Positions 1 through 6,786 of a stretch of DNA of 10,529 bases are shown in pieces. The notes under the pieces were generated by a model that saw only the letters and a program-made list of their open reading frames with translations, had not been told where the DNA came from and did no database searches. This DNA comes from Alphaproteobacteria bacterium (lineage in GTDB: Bacteria; Pseudomonadota; Alphaproteobacteria; ATCC43930; CGMCC-115725), in NCBI GenBank assembly GCA_030039815.1, contig JASHUW010000618.1:1-10529 (forward strand), read 5' to 3'. Position 1 is the stretch's first letter. Each line of letters opens with the position of its first letter. A program made the translations under genes and the position numbers.

Positions 1-345
1 ATCGCGCCCGGCCGGGCGATCGACCTGATCGGCGTCGACCTGTTGACCGCGGCGGCGGCGCTGCGCCGCTCGGCGATGTTCATCGGCAACGACACCGGGC
101 TCATGCACATCGCCGCGGCAAGCGGCACGCCGACGCTCGGCCTCTTCGGACCGAGCCCGATCGACCAGTACGCTCCGTGGGGGGAGCGCACCGCGACAGT
201 ACGCACCGAGGCGGCGTGGCAGGCCCAGTTCGCTCAGGATTTCGACCACCGCACCACCGATACGCTGATGGACACGCTGTCGGTCGAGACCGCGGTGGCG
301 GCGGCGAAAAGCCTCTGGTCGCGCGTGGCGAGCAAAGCGGCGTGA
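1..345 (+). CDS. GT9 family glycosyltransferase (heptosyltransferase-like), C-terminal part only
   Basis: The frame is open from base 1, so this is the last 114 residues of a protein that starts upstream of the window. It carries the GT9/ADP-heptose:LPS heptosyltransferase signature: FIGNDTGLMHIAAA, then GTPTLGLFGPS and a PWG motif. In the family these residues lie in the C-terminal Rossmann-like domain and bind the nucleotide-sugar donor. Family members act at the cytoplasmic face of the inner membrane, adding heptose or a related sugar to the lipopolysaccharide inner core. The stop codon (343-345) overlaps the GTG start of the next glycosyltransferase, so the two are probably translationally coupled. 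The exact donor cannot be told from this fragment; it could be a WaaC-, WaaF- or WaaQ-like enzyme. Family assignment is secure, specificity is not. Confidence 0.87.
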   Translation: MAPGRAIDLIGVDLLTAAAALRRSAMFIGNDTGLMHIAAASGTPTLGLFGPSPIDQYAPWGERTATVRTEAAWQAQFAQDFDHRTTDTLMDTLSVETAVAAAKSLWSRVASKAA

Positions 346-1106
346 GCGACGGCCGCCCGCTGCTCTCCGCGGTCGTCGTCGCGCACAACGAAGAGGCGCA
401 GCTCGCCGAATGCCTCAAGGGGCTCAGCTTCTGCGACGAAATCGTCGTCGTCCTCGACCGCTGCACCGACAAGTCGAAGGAAATCGCGCAACTCTTCGCA
501 TCGAACATCGTCGAAGGGGCCTGGGAGCGCGAGGGGCCGCGCCGCCATGCCGGCATCAATGCCGCCCGCGGTGTTTGGCTGCTCGAAGTCGATGCCGACG
601 AGCGGGTGCCGCCGGCGCTGGCGGACGAAATCCGCCGCGCCTGCTCGCTTTCCGCAGACTCGTGGCACCTGATCCCGGTCGACAACTACATCGGCGACCG
701 GCTGGTACGCCACGGTTGGGGCGCGTCGTTCGGCAAGGGCGCTTTTGCCGGGCTCTACCGCCGCGGCGCCAAGCGATGGGGCGATCAGCGCGTGCACCCG
801 GAGGTGACGCTGTCGGGCTCGCAAGGACCGATGCTCAAGGGCCGGCTCGTCCATCATGTCGACCGCAACATCTCCGACATGATCGGTCGGCTCGATCGCT
901 ACACCACCGCGCGCGCCCGGGATTTGCGCGACAGTGGCGAGATCGGCAGTTATCGGCGCAACGTGCGGCGCATCTTCAGCCGGTTCTGGAAATGCTATGT
1001 CGCGCGGCAGGGCTATCGCGAAGGGCCGTACGGGTTTCTGATCGCGCTCTGCGCCGGGCTCTACCCGATCCTGTCCTACCTCAAGGCGCGACTGGAAAAA
1101 GAGTAA
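342..1106 (+). CDS. GT2 family glycosyltransferase, WaaE/KdtX-like
   Basis: This 254-residue protein begins at a GTG that overlaps the previous stop codon (GTGA). The frame is open further upstream, but only over the preceding gene. The N-terminus LLSAVVVAHNEEAQLAECL is the typical GT-A nucleotide-binding start. CDEIVVVLDRCTDKSKEIA follows, and EVDADERV supplies the DxD metal/sugar-nucleotide motif (D84, D86). The order AHNEE, DExVVxD, DADE is that of the WaaE/KdtX group of LPS-core beta-1,4-glucosyltransferases and related enzymes. The C-terminus is hydrophobic (YGFLIALCAGLYPILSYL), so the protein may associate with the membrane. It sits second in a four-gene glycosyltransferase operon. The GT2 fold is certain. 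The exact sugar and acceptor are inferred only from family resemblance. Confidence 0.9.
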   Translation: MSDGRPLLSAVVVAHNEEAQLAECLKGLSFCDEIVVVLDRCTDKSKEIAQLFASNIVEGAWEREGPRRHAGINAARGVWLLEVDADERVPPALADEIRRACSLSADSWHLIPVDNYIGDRLVRHGWGASFGKGAFAGLYRRGAKRWGDQRVHPEVTLSGSQGPMLKGRLVHHVDRNISDMIGRLDRYTTARARDLRDSGEIGSYRRNVRRIFSRFWKCYVARQGYREGPYGFLIALCAGLYPILSYLKARLEKE

Positions 1107-2137
1107 TGGCGAGTGTCGTGATGGCCGATGACGGTATCGCCTTTGACGGGGCGATGGCCGAGACGGGCCCGCTCGGCGGCGCCGAAACCGCCTTCGTCGC
1201 GCTCGCCGAGGCGCTCGCCGCGCGCGGCCATGACGTCCGCGCCTTTAGCCGCTGCGCCGCACCGCTACGCCACAAGGGCGTCGCCTGGGCGCCGATCGAC
1301 CGCGGCGACATACCGCGCTCCTGCGGCCTCTATATCGGCAATCGCGGGCATCGCCTCATCGGGCTGGTGGCTCGCCCGAGGCGCCGCGTGCTGTGGCTGC
1401 ACAACCCGGCCGGCTATCTGTTGAAGCCGCGCATGGCGGCGCGCATCGCCTGGTATCGGCCGCTGATCGTGACGACCGGCGCTTACCACGCCTCGACCAT
1501 CCCGCCGTGGATCGTCGACGGCGGGCGGATGGTCATCCCCTATGGCGTGCTCGACCGCTTCCGCCATGCCGAGCAGCGCGAGCCGCCGCCGCCGCGCGCG
1601 ATCTTCACCTCGAACCCGCTGCGCGGCCTCGACTGGCTGCTTGATCTCTGGGCCGCTAGGATCAGGCCGGCCGTGCCGCAGGCGGAGCTGCACATCTATG
1701 CCGGCACGGCGGTTTATGGCGGGATGACGAAACACGCGCGCGAGATCGATGCGGTGCTGGCCCGCGCCGAGGCGCTAAGGCACGAAGGCGTCCACCGCCA
1801 TGCCCCGGTCGGGCGCGAGCAATTGGTCGAGATGCTGACGAGCGCGAGGGCGATGCTCTACCGCGGCGATCCCGGCGAAACGTTCTGCCTGGCGCTCGCC
1901 GAGGCTCAGGCGCTCGGTGTGCCCGCCGTGGTGACGCCGTTGGGTTCGGTCGGCGAGCGCGTCGCCGATGGGCTCAGCGGCCGCGTCGCGACCAGTGACG
2001 ACGATTTCGCCACCGCCGCGATCGCCGTGCTGCGCGACGATGCGCTGTGGCGGCTCTGGCATCACGGGGCGCTGCAAGCGCAACGCGGCCTTGGCTGGGA
2101 CGAGGTCGCCGCGCGCTACGAGGCGCTGATCCCATGA
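1106..2137 (+). CDS. GT4-type (GT-B fold) glycosyltransferase
   Basis: A 343-residue protein whose ATG shares a base with the stop of the GT2 gene (TAATG). An in-frame ATG at 1121 is an alternative start, but the overlap favours 1106. The N-terminus has the glycine-rich donor-binding loop GPLGGAETAFVALAEALAARG found in GT4 enzymes. The C-terminal domain has IFTSNPLRGLDWLLDLW, then the retaining-enzyme EX7E motif (E258 to E266 in GETFCLALAEAQALGVP). Such enzymes transfer a sugar from a nucleotide donor with retention of configuration in LPS or exopolysaccharide assembly. It is shorter and more divergent than the GT4 gene that follows, with only weak spacing around the usual AGR-type loop. Sugar specificity is unknown. 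Confidence 0.88.
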   Translation: MASVVMADDGIAFDGAMAETGPLGGAETAFVALAEALAARGHDVRAFSRCAAPLRHKGVAWAPIDRGDIPRSCGLYIGNRGHRLIGLVARPRRRVLWLHNPAGYLLKPRMAARIAWYRPLIVTTGAYHASTIPPWIVDGGRMVIPYGVLDRFRHAEQREPPPPRAIFTSNPLRGLDWLLDLWAARIRPAVPQAELHIYAGTAVYGGMTKHAREIDAVLARAEALRHEGVHRHAPVGREQLVEMLTSARAMLYRGDPGETFCLALAEAQALGVPAVVTPLGSVGERVADGLSGRVATSDDDFATAAIAVLRDDALWRLWHHGALQAQRGLGWDEVAARYEALIP

Positions 2138-3276
2138 CCAGCGCGCGGGAAAACATCCTGGTCTACCGCGACCGCATCGTGCCGCGCTCGGAAGCGCATT
2201 TCCTGCGCCGCCTCTATATCGGCTTCGAGCGGCTGCACCCGATCTGGGTCGGCCGTCACACCGGTGACGGGCTTGGCGATCTCGGCGTCGCGCCGTTGAT
2301 GCTCGGGCGGAGCGGCCTGCTCGGTGCGCTCGACCGTGCCCGCTTCAAGCATCTCGGCACGCTGCCACCCGTCCCCGATCTGCGCGCGCTCAATCCGCGC
2401 CTGGTGCATGCGCATTTCGGCCGTGGCGGCGCACTGGCACTGCCGATCGCCCGCGCGCTCGGCGTGCCGCTGGTCGTGCAGTATCACGGCGGTGACGCGA
2501 CCAAGGACAAGCATTACCGCCGCGGCCTGCTGCCGACGATCTACCAGCAGCGGCTTGCCGCGCTGCAGCGCGAGGCAGCGCTCATCATCTGCGTCTCCGA
2601 CTTCATCCGCGACCGGCTGCTGGCGCGCGGCTTTCCGCCGGAAAAGCTGATCGTGCATCGTTATGGTGTCGAGATGGACGGGTCGGACGACGAGCCACGG
2701 CCCGCCGCGCTGCGTCCCTATCTGCTGTTCGCCGGCCGCTTTGTCGAGAAAAAGGGCATCCCGACCTTGATCGAGGCGATGCGCCGGCTCGAGCGCGAGG
2801 GCAGGGGCGTGCAACTGAAGCTGGTCGGTGACGGCCCGATCGCCGGCGAGCTGAAGCGCCAGGCGAGCGACCTCCGCATGATCGAGTTTCCCGGCTGGCT
2901 GCCCAATGCTGAACTGCGCCGGATGATGCACGGTGCGCTCGCGGTCTGCGTGCCGAGCGTCGAGGCCGCCAGCGGCGATGCCGAGGGTCTGCCGAATGTC
3001 GTGCTCGAGGCCATGGCCGCGGGCGCGCCGATCGTCGCGACCCATCACGCCGGCATCGGCGAGGCGGTCGAGGACGCCCGCACCGGGTTCCTCGTGCCTG
3101 GCGGCGATGTGGAGGCTTTGACCGCCGCGCTCCGCCGTCTGGTCCAGGCACCTGATCTCGCGCGGGCAATGGGCGCCGAGGCACGCCGCGTCGCGCTCGA
3201 CCGCTTCGACGCCAGGACCCAGTCGAAACGGCTGGAGCGGATTTTCCTCGACGTGATCGCAGCTGCACACCGCTAA
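2134..3276 (+). CDS. GT4 family glycosyltransferase
   Basis: A 380-residue GT-B protein starting at an ATG that overlaps the previous stop (ATGA). The N-terminal half contains HAHFGRGGALALPIARALGVP and VVQYHGGDA, typical of GT4 acceptor-domain loops. ICVSDFIRDRLLARG leads to the interdomain segment VHRYGVE. The C-terminal Rossmann domain has LFAGRFVEKKGIPTLIEAM, VGDGP and the EX7E motif (E284 to E292 in AEGLPNVVLEAMAAGAPIV), the full set for a retaining nucleotide-sugar transferase. It is the last gene of the glycosyltransferase operon, which ends in an intergenic palindrome shared with the convergent pyrC. The family is certain. The product (LPS core, O-antigen or another exopolysaccharide) can only be inferred from the neighbours. 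Confidence 0.92.
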   Translation: MTSARENILVYRDRIVPRSEAHFLRRLYIGFERLHPIWVGRHTGDGLGDLGVAPLMLGRSGLLGALDRARFKHLGTLPPVPDLRALNPRLVHAHFGRGGALALPIARALGVPLVVQYHGGDATKDKHYRRGLLPTIYQQRLAALQREAALIICVSDFIRDRLLARGFPPEKLIVHRYGVEMDGSDDEPRPAALRPYLLFAGRFVEKKGIPTLIEAMRRLEREGRGVQLKLVGDGPIAGELKRQASDLRMIEFPGWLPNAELRRMMHGALAVCVPSVEAASGDAEGLPNVVLEAMAAGAPIVATHHAGIGEAVEDARTGFLVPGGDVEALTAALRRLVQAPDLARAMGAEARRVALDRFDARTQSKRLERIFLDVIAAAHR

Positions 3277-3380
3277 AGCAAAATTTGCGTTTCCCGGCGA
3301 GAGCCGGGATCCACTGATCCGCTTCCCGAGATGCTGAAGACTTTCGCCGGGGAGCGGAACTTCATTGCAGGGTGGCTAGA
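3277..3380. other. Intergenic region between convergent genes
   Basis: These 104 bp separate the end of the glycosyltransferase operon from the end of the convergent pyrC. They hold the palindromic element at 3291-3353, annotated separately. I see no ORF with a credible start and no T-run that would make a classical intrinsic terminator. Confidence 0.7.
3291..3353. repeat. REP-like palindromic intergenic element, possible bidirectional transcription stop
   Basis: A perfect 7-bp stem TCCCGGC/GCCGGGA (3292-3298 with 3303-3309) closes a GAGA tetraloop. In addition, the 13 bases at 3291-3303 can pair with CTTTCGCCGGGGA at 3341-3353. Eleven of those pairs are Watson-Crick and two would be G-U wobbles in RNA, so a small hairpin competes with a larger structure. 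From memory, elements of the form CCCGGC-GANA-GCCGGGATCCA are widely dispersed in alphaproteobacterial genomes. Only one copy lies in this window, so repetitiveness cannot be shown here. Its position between two converging 3' ends suggests a role in mRNA 3'-end formation. Confidence 0.6.
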
Positions 3381-4415
3381 CTAATATAGCCGCCACCCGA
3401 GCGTCTCGCCGGCACGGAATGGTGACACCGCGAGATCGCCGTCGCCGACGCGATCCGTCATGGGCCAGTCCTCGCGCCGCAGCGTCACCCGGCTCTCGTT
3501 CGGCGGCAGGCCGTAGAATTCCGGTCCGTTGAGCGAGGCGAAGGCCTCGAATTTGTCGAGCGCGCCTTCCTCGTCGAACACCTGCGCATAAAGCTCGACC
3601 GCCGACGCGGCGGTGAAGATGCCGGCACAGCCGCAGGCGGTCTCCTTGGTCGGGATCGCGTGCGGCGCGCTGTCGGTGCCGAGAAAGAATTGCGCCGCGC
3701 CCGAGGTCGCCGCACGACGCAGCGCCAGCCGGTGCTTCTCGCGCTTGGCGATCGGCAGGCAGTAGAGGTGCGGCCGGATGCCGCCCTGAAAGATGGCGTT
3801 GCGGTTGATGATCAGGTGATGCGCGGTGATCGTCGCCGCGAGGTTCGGCCCGCCGCGCTCGACGTAAGCGACCGCATCGGCCGTCGTGATGTGCTCGAGT
3901 ACCACCCGCAACTCCGGGAGCCGGCGGCGCAGCGGATCGAGGATTTTCGTGATGAACACCGCCTCGCGGTCGAACACGTCGACCGCCGGGTCGGTCGCCT
4001 CGCCATGCACCAGCAGCGGCATGCCGATTTCCGCCATGCGCTCCAGCACCGGCATGACCCGGCCGAGATCGGTCACGCCATGCGCCGAGTTGGTTGTCGC
4101 GTGCGCCGGATAGAGTTTCACCGCGGTGAGCACGCCCTCGCGATGGCCGCGGTAAATCTCGTCGGGGTCGCTGTGGTCGGTCAGATACGCAGTCATCAGC
4201 GGCGTAAAGTCCACACCTGCCGGCAACGCCGCCATGATCCGCGCGCGATAGGCGAGCGCGTCGGCGATCGTCGTTACCGGCGGCACCAGATTGGGCATGA
4301 CGATCGCCCGGGCGAATTGCCGCGCGGTATAGGGCAGCACCGCCGCCATCATCGCACCGTCGCGCAAGTGCACATGCCAGTCGTCGGGGCGGCGGATGGT
4401 GATGCTGTCGGTCAT
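3381..4415 (-). CDS. pyrC: Dihydroorotase, E. coli PyrC type
   Basis: Catalyses the reversible cyclisation of N-carbamoyl-L-aspartate to L-dihydroorotate, the third step of de novo pyrimidine synthesis, in the cytosol. With the start at 4415 the protein has 344 residues, close to the roughly 348 of the E. coli enzyme. It begins MTDSITIRRPDDWHVHLRDG. Metal and active-site residues are all visible: H14 and H16 (HxH), the lysine to be carboxylated K100 (TAVKLYPA), H137 (LVHGE), H175 (LEHITT) and D248 (FLGTDSAPHA). The flanking CGCAG and PEFYGLP blocks also match PyrC. The frame extends to in-frame ATGs at 4439 and 4511, but family alignment starts at 4415. It is transcribed divergently from the catabolic genes and convergently with the glycosyltransferases, so it is probably monocistronic. 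Confidence 0.97.
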   Translation of the reverse strand: MTDSITIRRPDDWHVHLRDGAMMAAVLPYTARQFARAIVMPNLVPPVTTIADALAYRARIMAALPAGVDFTPLMTAYLTDHSDPDEIYRGHREGVLTAVKLYPAHATTNSAHGVTDLGRVMPVLERMAEIGMPLLVHGEATDPAVDVFDREAVFITKILDPLRRRLPELRVVLEHITTADAVAYVERGGPNLAATITAHHLIINRNAIFQGGIRPHLYCLPIAKREKHRLALRRAATSGAAQFFLGTDSAPHAIPTKETACGCAGIFTAASAVELYAQVFDEEGALDKFEAFASLNGPEFYGLPPNESRVTLRREDWPMTDRVGDGDLAVSPFRAGETLGWRLY

Positions 4416-4474
4416 GCGGAACGCTCGCTCGATGCCCATATCAGGCCATGGAAGAAGATAGAGCGCGGCCGGCG

Positions 4475-4494
4475 GGCTTGCTATCCTCCGCCGC
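4475..4494 (+). promoter_or_regulatory. Leader motif copy 1: GGCTTGCT-N4-TCCGCCGC
   Basis: This 20-bp segment in the thiolase leader matches the segment at 6712-6731 in the aldolase leader at 16 of 20 positions, with both 8-bp halves identical and the same 4-bp spacing. The copy ends 22 bp before the thiolase ATG and overlaps the possible -10 TATCCT. It may be a binding site for a shared regulator or a promoter element. CCGCC runs are common in GC-rich DNA, so a chance match is possible. Confidence 0.3.
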
Positions 4495-4502
4495 GACAAT
4501 CG

Positions 4503-4508
4503 CAGGAG
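4503..4508 (+). promoter_or_regulatory. Ribosome binding site deciding the thiolase start
   Basis: AGGAGC lies 8 bases before the ATG at 4517. It selects that codon over the in-frame ATG at 4448, which has no such sequence and would add 23 residues unlike any thiolase N-terminus. Confidence 0.7.
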
Positions 4509-4516
4509 CAAAAGCC

Positions 4517-5686
4517 ATGACCGGGTGCATCGTCGGCTGGGCGCACAGCAAATTCGGGCGGCATGACGACCGCGACGTCGAATCGCTGATCGTCGAGGTC
4601 ACGCAAGGCGCGCTCGCCGATGCCGGGGTATCGGGCGCCGACATCGACGCCGTCTATCTCGGCACCATGAATGGCGGCTTCGTGAAGCAGGAATTTCCCG
4701 CCTCGCTCGCCTTCCAGGCCGATCCCGGTTTGCGCTTCAAGCCGGCGACACGCGTCGAGAATGCCTGCGCCACCGGCTCGGCGGCGATCCATATGGGGCT
4801 CAACACCATCGCCGCGGGGAAGGGGCGGCTCATCCTCGTCGTCGGCGTCGAGAAGATGACCGAGCGCACCGGCGCCGAGATCAACGACCTGTTGCTGCGT
4901 GCCTGCTATCGCAAGGAGGAAGACCAGATCGAGGGCGGCTTTGCCGGAATTTTCGGCCAGATCGCGCAGAAGTATTTCCAGAAATACGGCGACCAGTCCG
5001 ACGCGCTGGCACGCATCGCCGCGAAAAACCACAAGAACGGCGTCGCCAACCCGCTGGCGCAGATGCGCCGCGACCTCGGCTACGACTTCTGCCGCGCGAT
5101 CTCCGACAAGAACCCCCTCGTCGCCGGTCCGCTGAAGCGCACCGATTGCTCGCTGGTGTCGGACGGCGCGGCGGCCGTGGTGCTCGCCGACATCGAGACG
5201 GCGCTGTCGATGGAGAAGGCGGTGGCATTCCGCGCCGCCGAGCAGGTCAACGATTTCCTGCCGATGAGCCGGCGCGACATCCTCGCCTTCGAGGGCCCGG
5301 CGCTGGCGTGGAAAAAGGCTCTCGCCGCCGCGCGGCTGGGGCTGTTCGACCTCGACCTGGTCGAGACGCATGACTGCTTCACCATCGCCGAGCTCATCGA
5401 ATACGAAGCGATGGGCCTCACCGCCCCAGGCGAAGGCTCGCGTGCGATCCTCGAAGGCTGGACCGAGAAGGACGGCAGGCTGCCGATCAACCCTTCGGGC
5501 GGGCTCAAGGCCAAGGGCCATCCGGTCGGTGCGACCGGCGTCTCGATGCACGTGTTGGCGTCGATGCAGGTGACCGGGCAGGCGGGCGACATGCAGATTC
5601 CCGGCGCCTCGCTCGCCGGCGTCATGAACATGGGCGGCGCGGCGGTCGCCAATTTTGTCAGCATCCTCGAACCGCTGCGCTCGTGA
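4517..5686 (+). CDS. Thiolase family protein, SCP-x/acetyl-CoA acetyltransferase-like
   Basis: A 389-residue thiolase-fold protein. Family members cleave 3-oxoacyl-CoA with CoA, or run the reverse condensation, in the cytosol. The nucleophilic cysteine is C84 in VENACATGSAAIH. The acid-base histidine is H335 in NPSGGLKAKGHPVGATG. As in SCP-x-type thiolases there is an HDCF motif (H285, D286, C287, F288). The C-terminal CxGGG of classical degradative and biosynthetic thiolases is absent; the matching segment reads MNMGGAAVANF. This places it in the SCP-x-like branch, often found in steroid, terpenoid, aromatic side-chain or branched-acyl catabolism. A strong RBS fixes the start. It stands at the head of the rightward gene run and is followed 14 bp later by an AcuI-like reductase. 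The true substrate is unknown. Confidence 0.92.
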   Translation: MTGCIVGWAHSKFGRHDDRDVESLIVEVTQGALADAGVSGADIDAVYLGTMNGGFVKQEFPASLAFQADPGLRFKPATRVENACATGSAAIHMGLNTIAAGKGRLILVVGVEKMTERTGAEINDLLLRACYRKEEDQIEGGFAGIFGQIAQKYFQKYGDQSDALARIAAKNHKNGVANPLAQMRRDLGYDFCRAISDKNPLVAGPLKRTDCSLVSDGAAAVVLADIETALSMEKAVAFRAAEQVNDFLPMSRRDILAFEGPALAWKKALAAARLGLFDLDLVETHDCFTIAELIEYEAMGLTAPGEGSRAILEGWTEKDGRLPINPSGGLKAKGHPVGATGVSMHVLASMQVTGQAGDMQIPGASLAGVMNMGGAAVANFVSILEPLRS

Positions 5687-5700
5687 CGAGGGTTTGAGCG

Positions 5701-6687
5701 ATGGCGTTTCGGGCGCTCGTCCTGCATGAGGCCGGTGGCAAGGTTTCGTCCCGCCTCGAAACGGTCGACGAAGACAAACTCCCCGAAGGGGAGGTCACCG
5801 TCGCGATCGACTACTCGACGCTCAACTATAAGGACGGGATGATCCTGCAGGGGCAGGGGCGCCTGGTGCGCGCCTACCCGCATGTGCCCGGCATCGACTT
5901 TGCCGGCACGGTCGTGACATCGCAGTCCTCCGCGTACCGACCGGGTGATCACGTGGTGCTCACCGGTTGGCGGGTCGGCGAGTTGCAATGGGGCGGCTAT
6001 GCCGAAAAGGCGCGGGTCAAGGCCGACTATCTGGTGCCGCTGCCCAAGGGTCTCACGACACGGCAGGCGATGGCCATCGGCACCGCCGGCTTTACCGCGA
6101 TGCTCGCGGTGATCGCGCTCGAAAAGCACGGGCTCGGCATCGGGAGCGAAGTGCTCGTCACCGGCGCCACCGGGGGTGTCGGCAGCACGGCGATCGCCCT
6201 GTTGTCCAGCCTCGGGCACCGGGTCGTCGCATCGAGCGGGCGCGCCGAGCTCAAGGGCTATCTGCAGGGCCTCGGCGCGGCCGAGGTGATCCACCGCTCG
6301 GTGCTCGCCACGCCGCCCGCGCGGCCGCTCGATCGCGAGCGTTGGGACGGCGCGATCGACGCGGTGGGCGGCGTCACGCTGGCGACGATCCTCACCCAGC
6401 TCAAATACCGCGCCAGCGTTGCGGCTTGTGGGCTCGCCGGGGGCAGCGACCTGCCGGCCACGGTGATCCCGTTCCTGCTGCGCGGGGTGAACCTTCTCGG
6501 CATCGACTCGGTCATGTGCCCCAAGGATTTGCGCGCCGAAGCGTGGCGCCGTTTGGCGCGCGACCTGCCGCTCGACCGGCTCGACCGGATGATCGAGGAG
6601 ATACCGCTGTCGCAGGTCGGCGGGCTCGCGCCCCGCATCCTCGGCGGTCAGCTCCGCGGTCGCACCGTGATCGACGTGCACCGCTAG
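5701..6687 (+). CDS. acuI: Acrylyl-CoA reductase (NADPH)-type MDR oxidoreductase, AcuI/YhdH family
   Basis: A 328-residue zinc-independent medium-chain dehydrogenase/reductase. Family enzymes reduce acrylyl-CoA to propionyl-CoA with NADPH, an assimilation and detoxification step in 3-hydroxypropionate and DMSP metabolism. AcuI/YhdH landmarks are present: RALVLHEAGGKV, STLNYKDGMIL, PGIDFAGTV, VVLTGW followed by WGGYAEKARVK, and GTAGFTAMLAV. The cofactor motif is GATGGVGS (155-162), and SGR (179-181) probably contacts the NADPH 2'-phosphate. The blocks AACGLAGG and GIDSVM are also typical. Length and motif order match E. coli YhdH throughout. It follows the thiolase by 14 bp, with a weak GAGGG-type RBS, so the two are almost certainly co-transcribed. 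In this setting it may reduce a different short 2-enoyl-CoA. Confidence 0.92.
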   Translation: MAFRALVLHEAGGKVSSRLETVDEDKLPEGEVTVAIDYSTLNYKDGMILQGQGRLVRAYPHVPGIDFAGTVVTSQSSAYRPGDHVVLTGWRVGELQWGGYAEKARVKADYLVPLPKGLTTRQAMAIGTAGFTAMLAVIALEKHGLGIGSEVLVTGATGGVGSTAIALLSSLGHRVVASSGRAELKGYLQGLGAAEVIHRSVLATPPARPLDRERWDGAIDAVGGVTLATILTQLKYRASVAACGLAGGSDLPATVIPFLLRGVNLLGIDSVMCPKDLRAEAWRRLARDLPLDRLDRMIEEIPLSQVGGLAPRILGGQLRGRTVIDVHR

Positions 6688-6694
6688 GCGATAG

Positions 6695-6711
6695 GCGCGC
6701 GTCTGGCGCGC
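6695..6711 (+). terminator. Possible stem-loop after the acuI gene
   Basis: GCGCGC (6695-6700) and GCGCGC (6706-6711) form a 6-bp all-GC stem around GTCTG, starting 7 bases after the acuI stop. No T-run follows, so it is a weak candidate for a terminator; it could equally stabilise the upstream mRNA or be a by-product of GC richness. Confidence 0.25.
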
Positions 6712-6731
6712 GGCTTGCTCGGTTCCGCCGC
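6712..6731 (+). promoter_or_regulatory. Leader motif copy 2: GGCTTGCT-N4-TCCGCCGC
   Basis: Second copy of the segment at 4475-4494, with identical outer octamers and a different central tetranucleotide. It ends 55 bp before the aldolase ATG, against 22 bp for copy 1, so it does not hold a fixed promoter position. No matching copy is seen in the leader of the SDR gene. Confidence 0.3.
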
Positions 6732-6774
6732 ATCGGGAATTGCCCTAGTCTTTGCATCAGAGCGCACGACGCGC

Positions 6775-6781
6775 GGGGGAG
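6775..6781 (+). promoter_or_regulatory. Ribosome binding site deciding the aldolase start
   Basis: The purine-rich GGGGGAG lies 5 bases before the ATG at 6787. It supports that start over the upstream open frame from 6715 and over the in-frame ATG at 6802. Confidence 0.6.
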
Positions 6782-6786
6782 CATCC

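Larger units (their letters stand above)
4416..4516. promoter_or_regulatory. Divergent intergenic region between pyrC and the thiolase gene
   Basis: These 101 bp must drive both pyrC (leftward) and the thiolase gene (rightward) unless pyrC starts at an earlier ATG. On the + strand a TATCCT hexamer (4482-4487) with a poor -35 match (TAGAGC, 4459-4464, 17-bp spacing) would place a start about 23 nt before the ATG. I see no convincing -35/-10 pair for pyrC on the - strand, and no leader peptide or attenuator. The promoter assignment is tentative. Confidence 0.35.
6688..6786. other. Leader of the aldolase-VOC pair
   Basis: These 99 bp hold, in order, a GC-rich stem-loop, a copy of the shared 20-bp motif, and TTGCCCTAGTCTTTGC (6740-6755). 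The last may include a -10-like TAGTCT (6746-6751), but it has no good -35 partner. The frame of the following gene is open from 6715, but family alignment and the RBS place its start at 6787. Confidence 0.5.

Noticed and set aside
177..341. Upstream extension of the GT2 gene to an ATG at 177
   Set aside because: The added residues overlap the GT9 gene in another frame and look like random GC-rich translation. The GT2 core begins just after the GTG at 342.
410..1105. Upstream extension of the first GT4 gene, making a 575-residue protein
   Set aside because: The extension is a shadow of the GT2 gene in another frame and is arginine/proline-rich. The GT4 fold begins at the ATG at 1106.
2116..3270. 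Open frame of 384 codons on the - strand under the second GT4 gene
   Set aside because: It mirrors the GT4 gene almost end to end, and the predicted protein has no recognisable fold motif.
3660..4520. Open frame of 286 codons on the + strand under pyrC
   Set aside because: It is histidine/arginine-rich antisense translation of a certain pyrC gene.
5080..6681. Open frame of 533 codons on the - strand under the thiolase and acuI genes
   Set aside because: It is antisense to two well-conserved enzymes, its translation is low-complexity and resembles no family, and long antisense frames are expected in GC-rich coding DNA.
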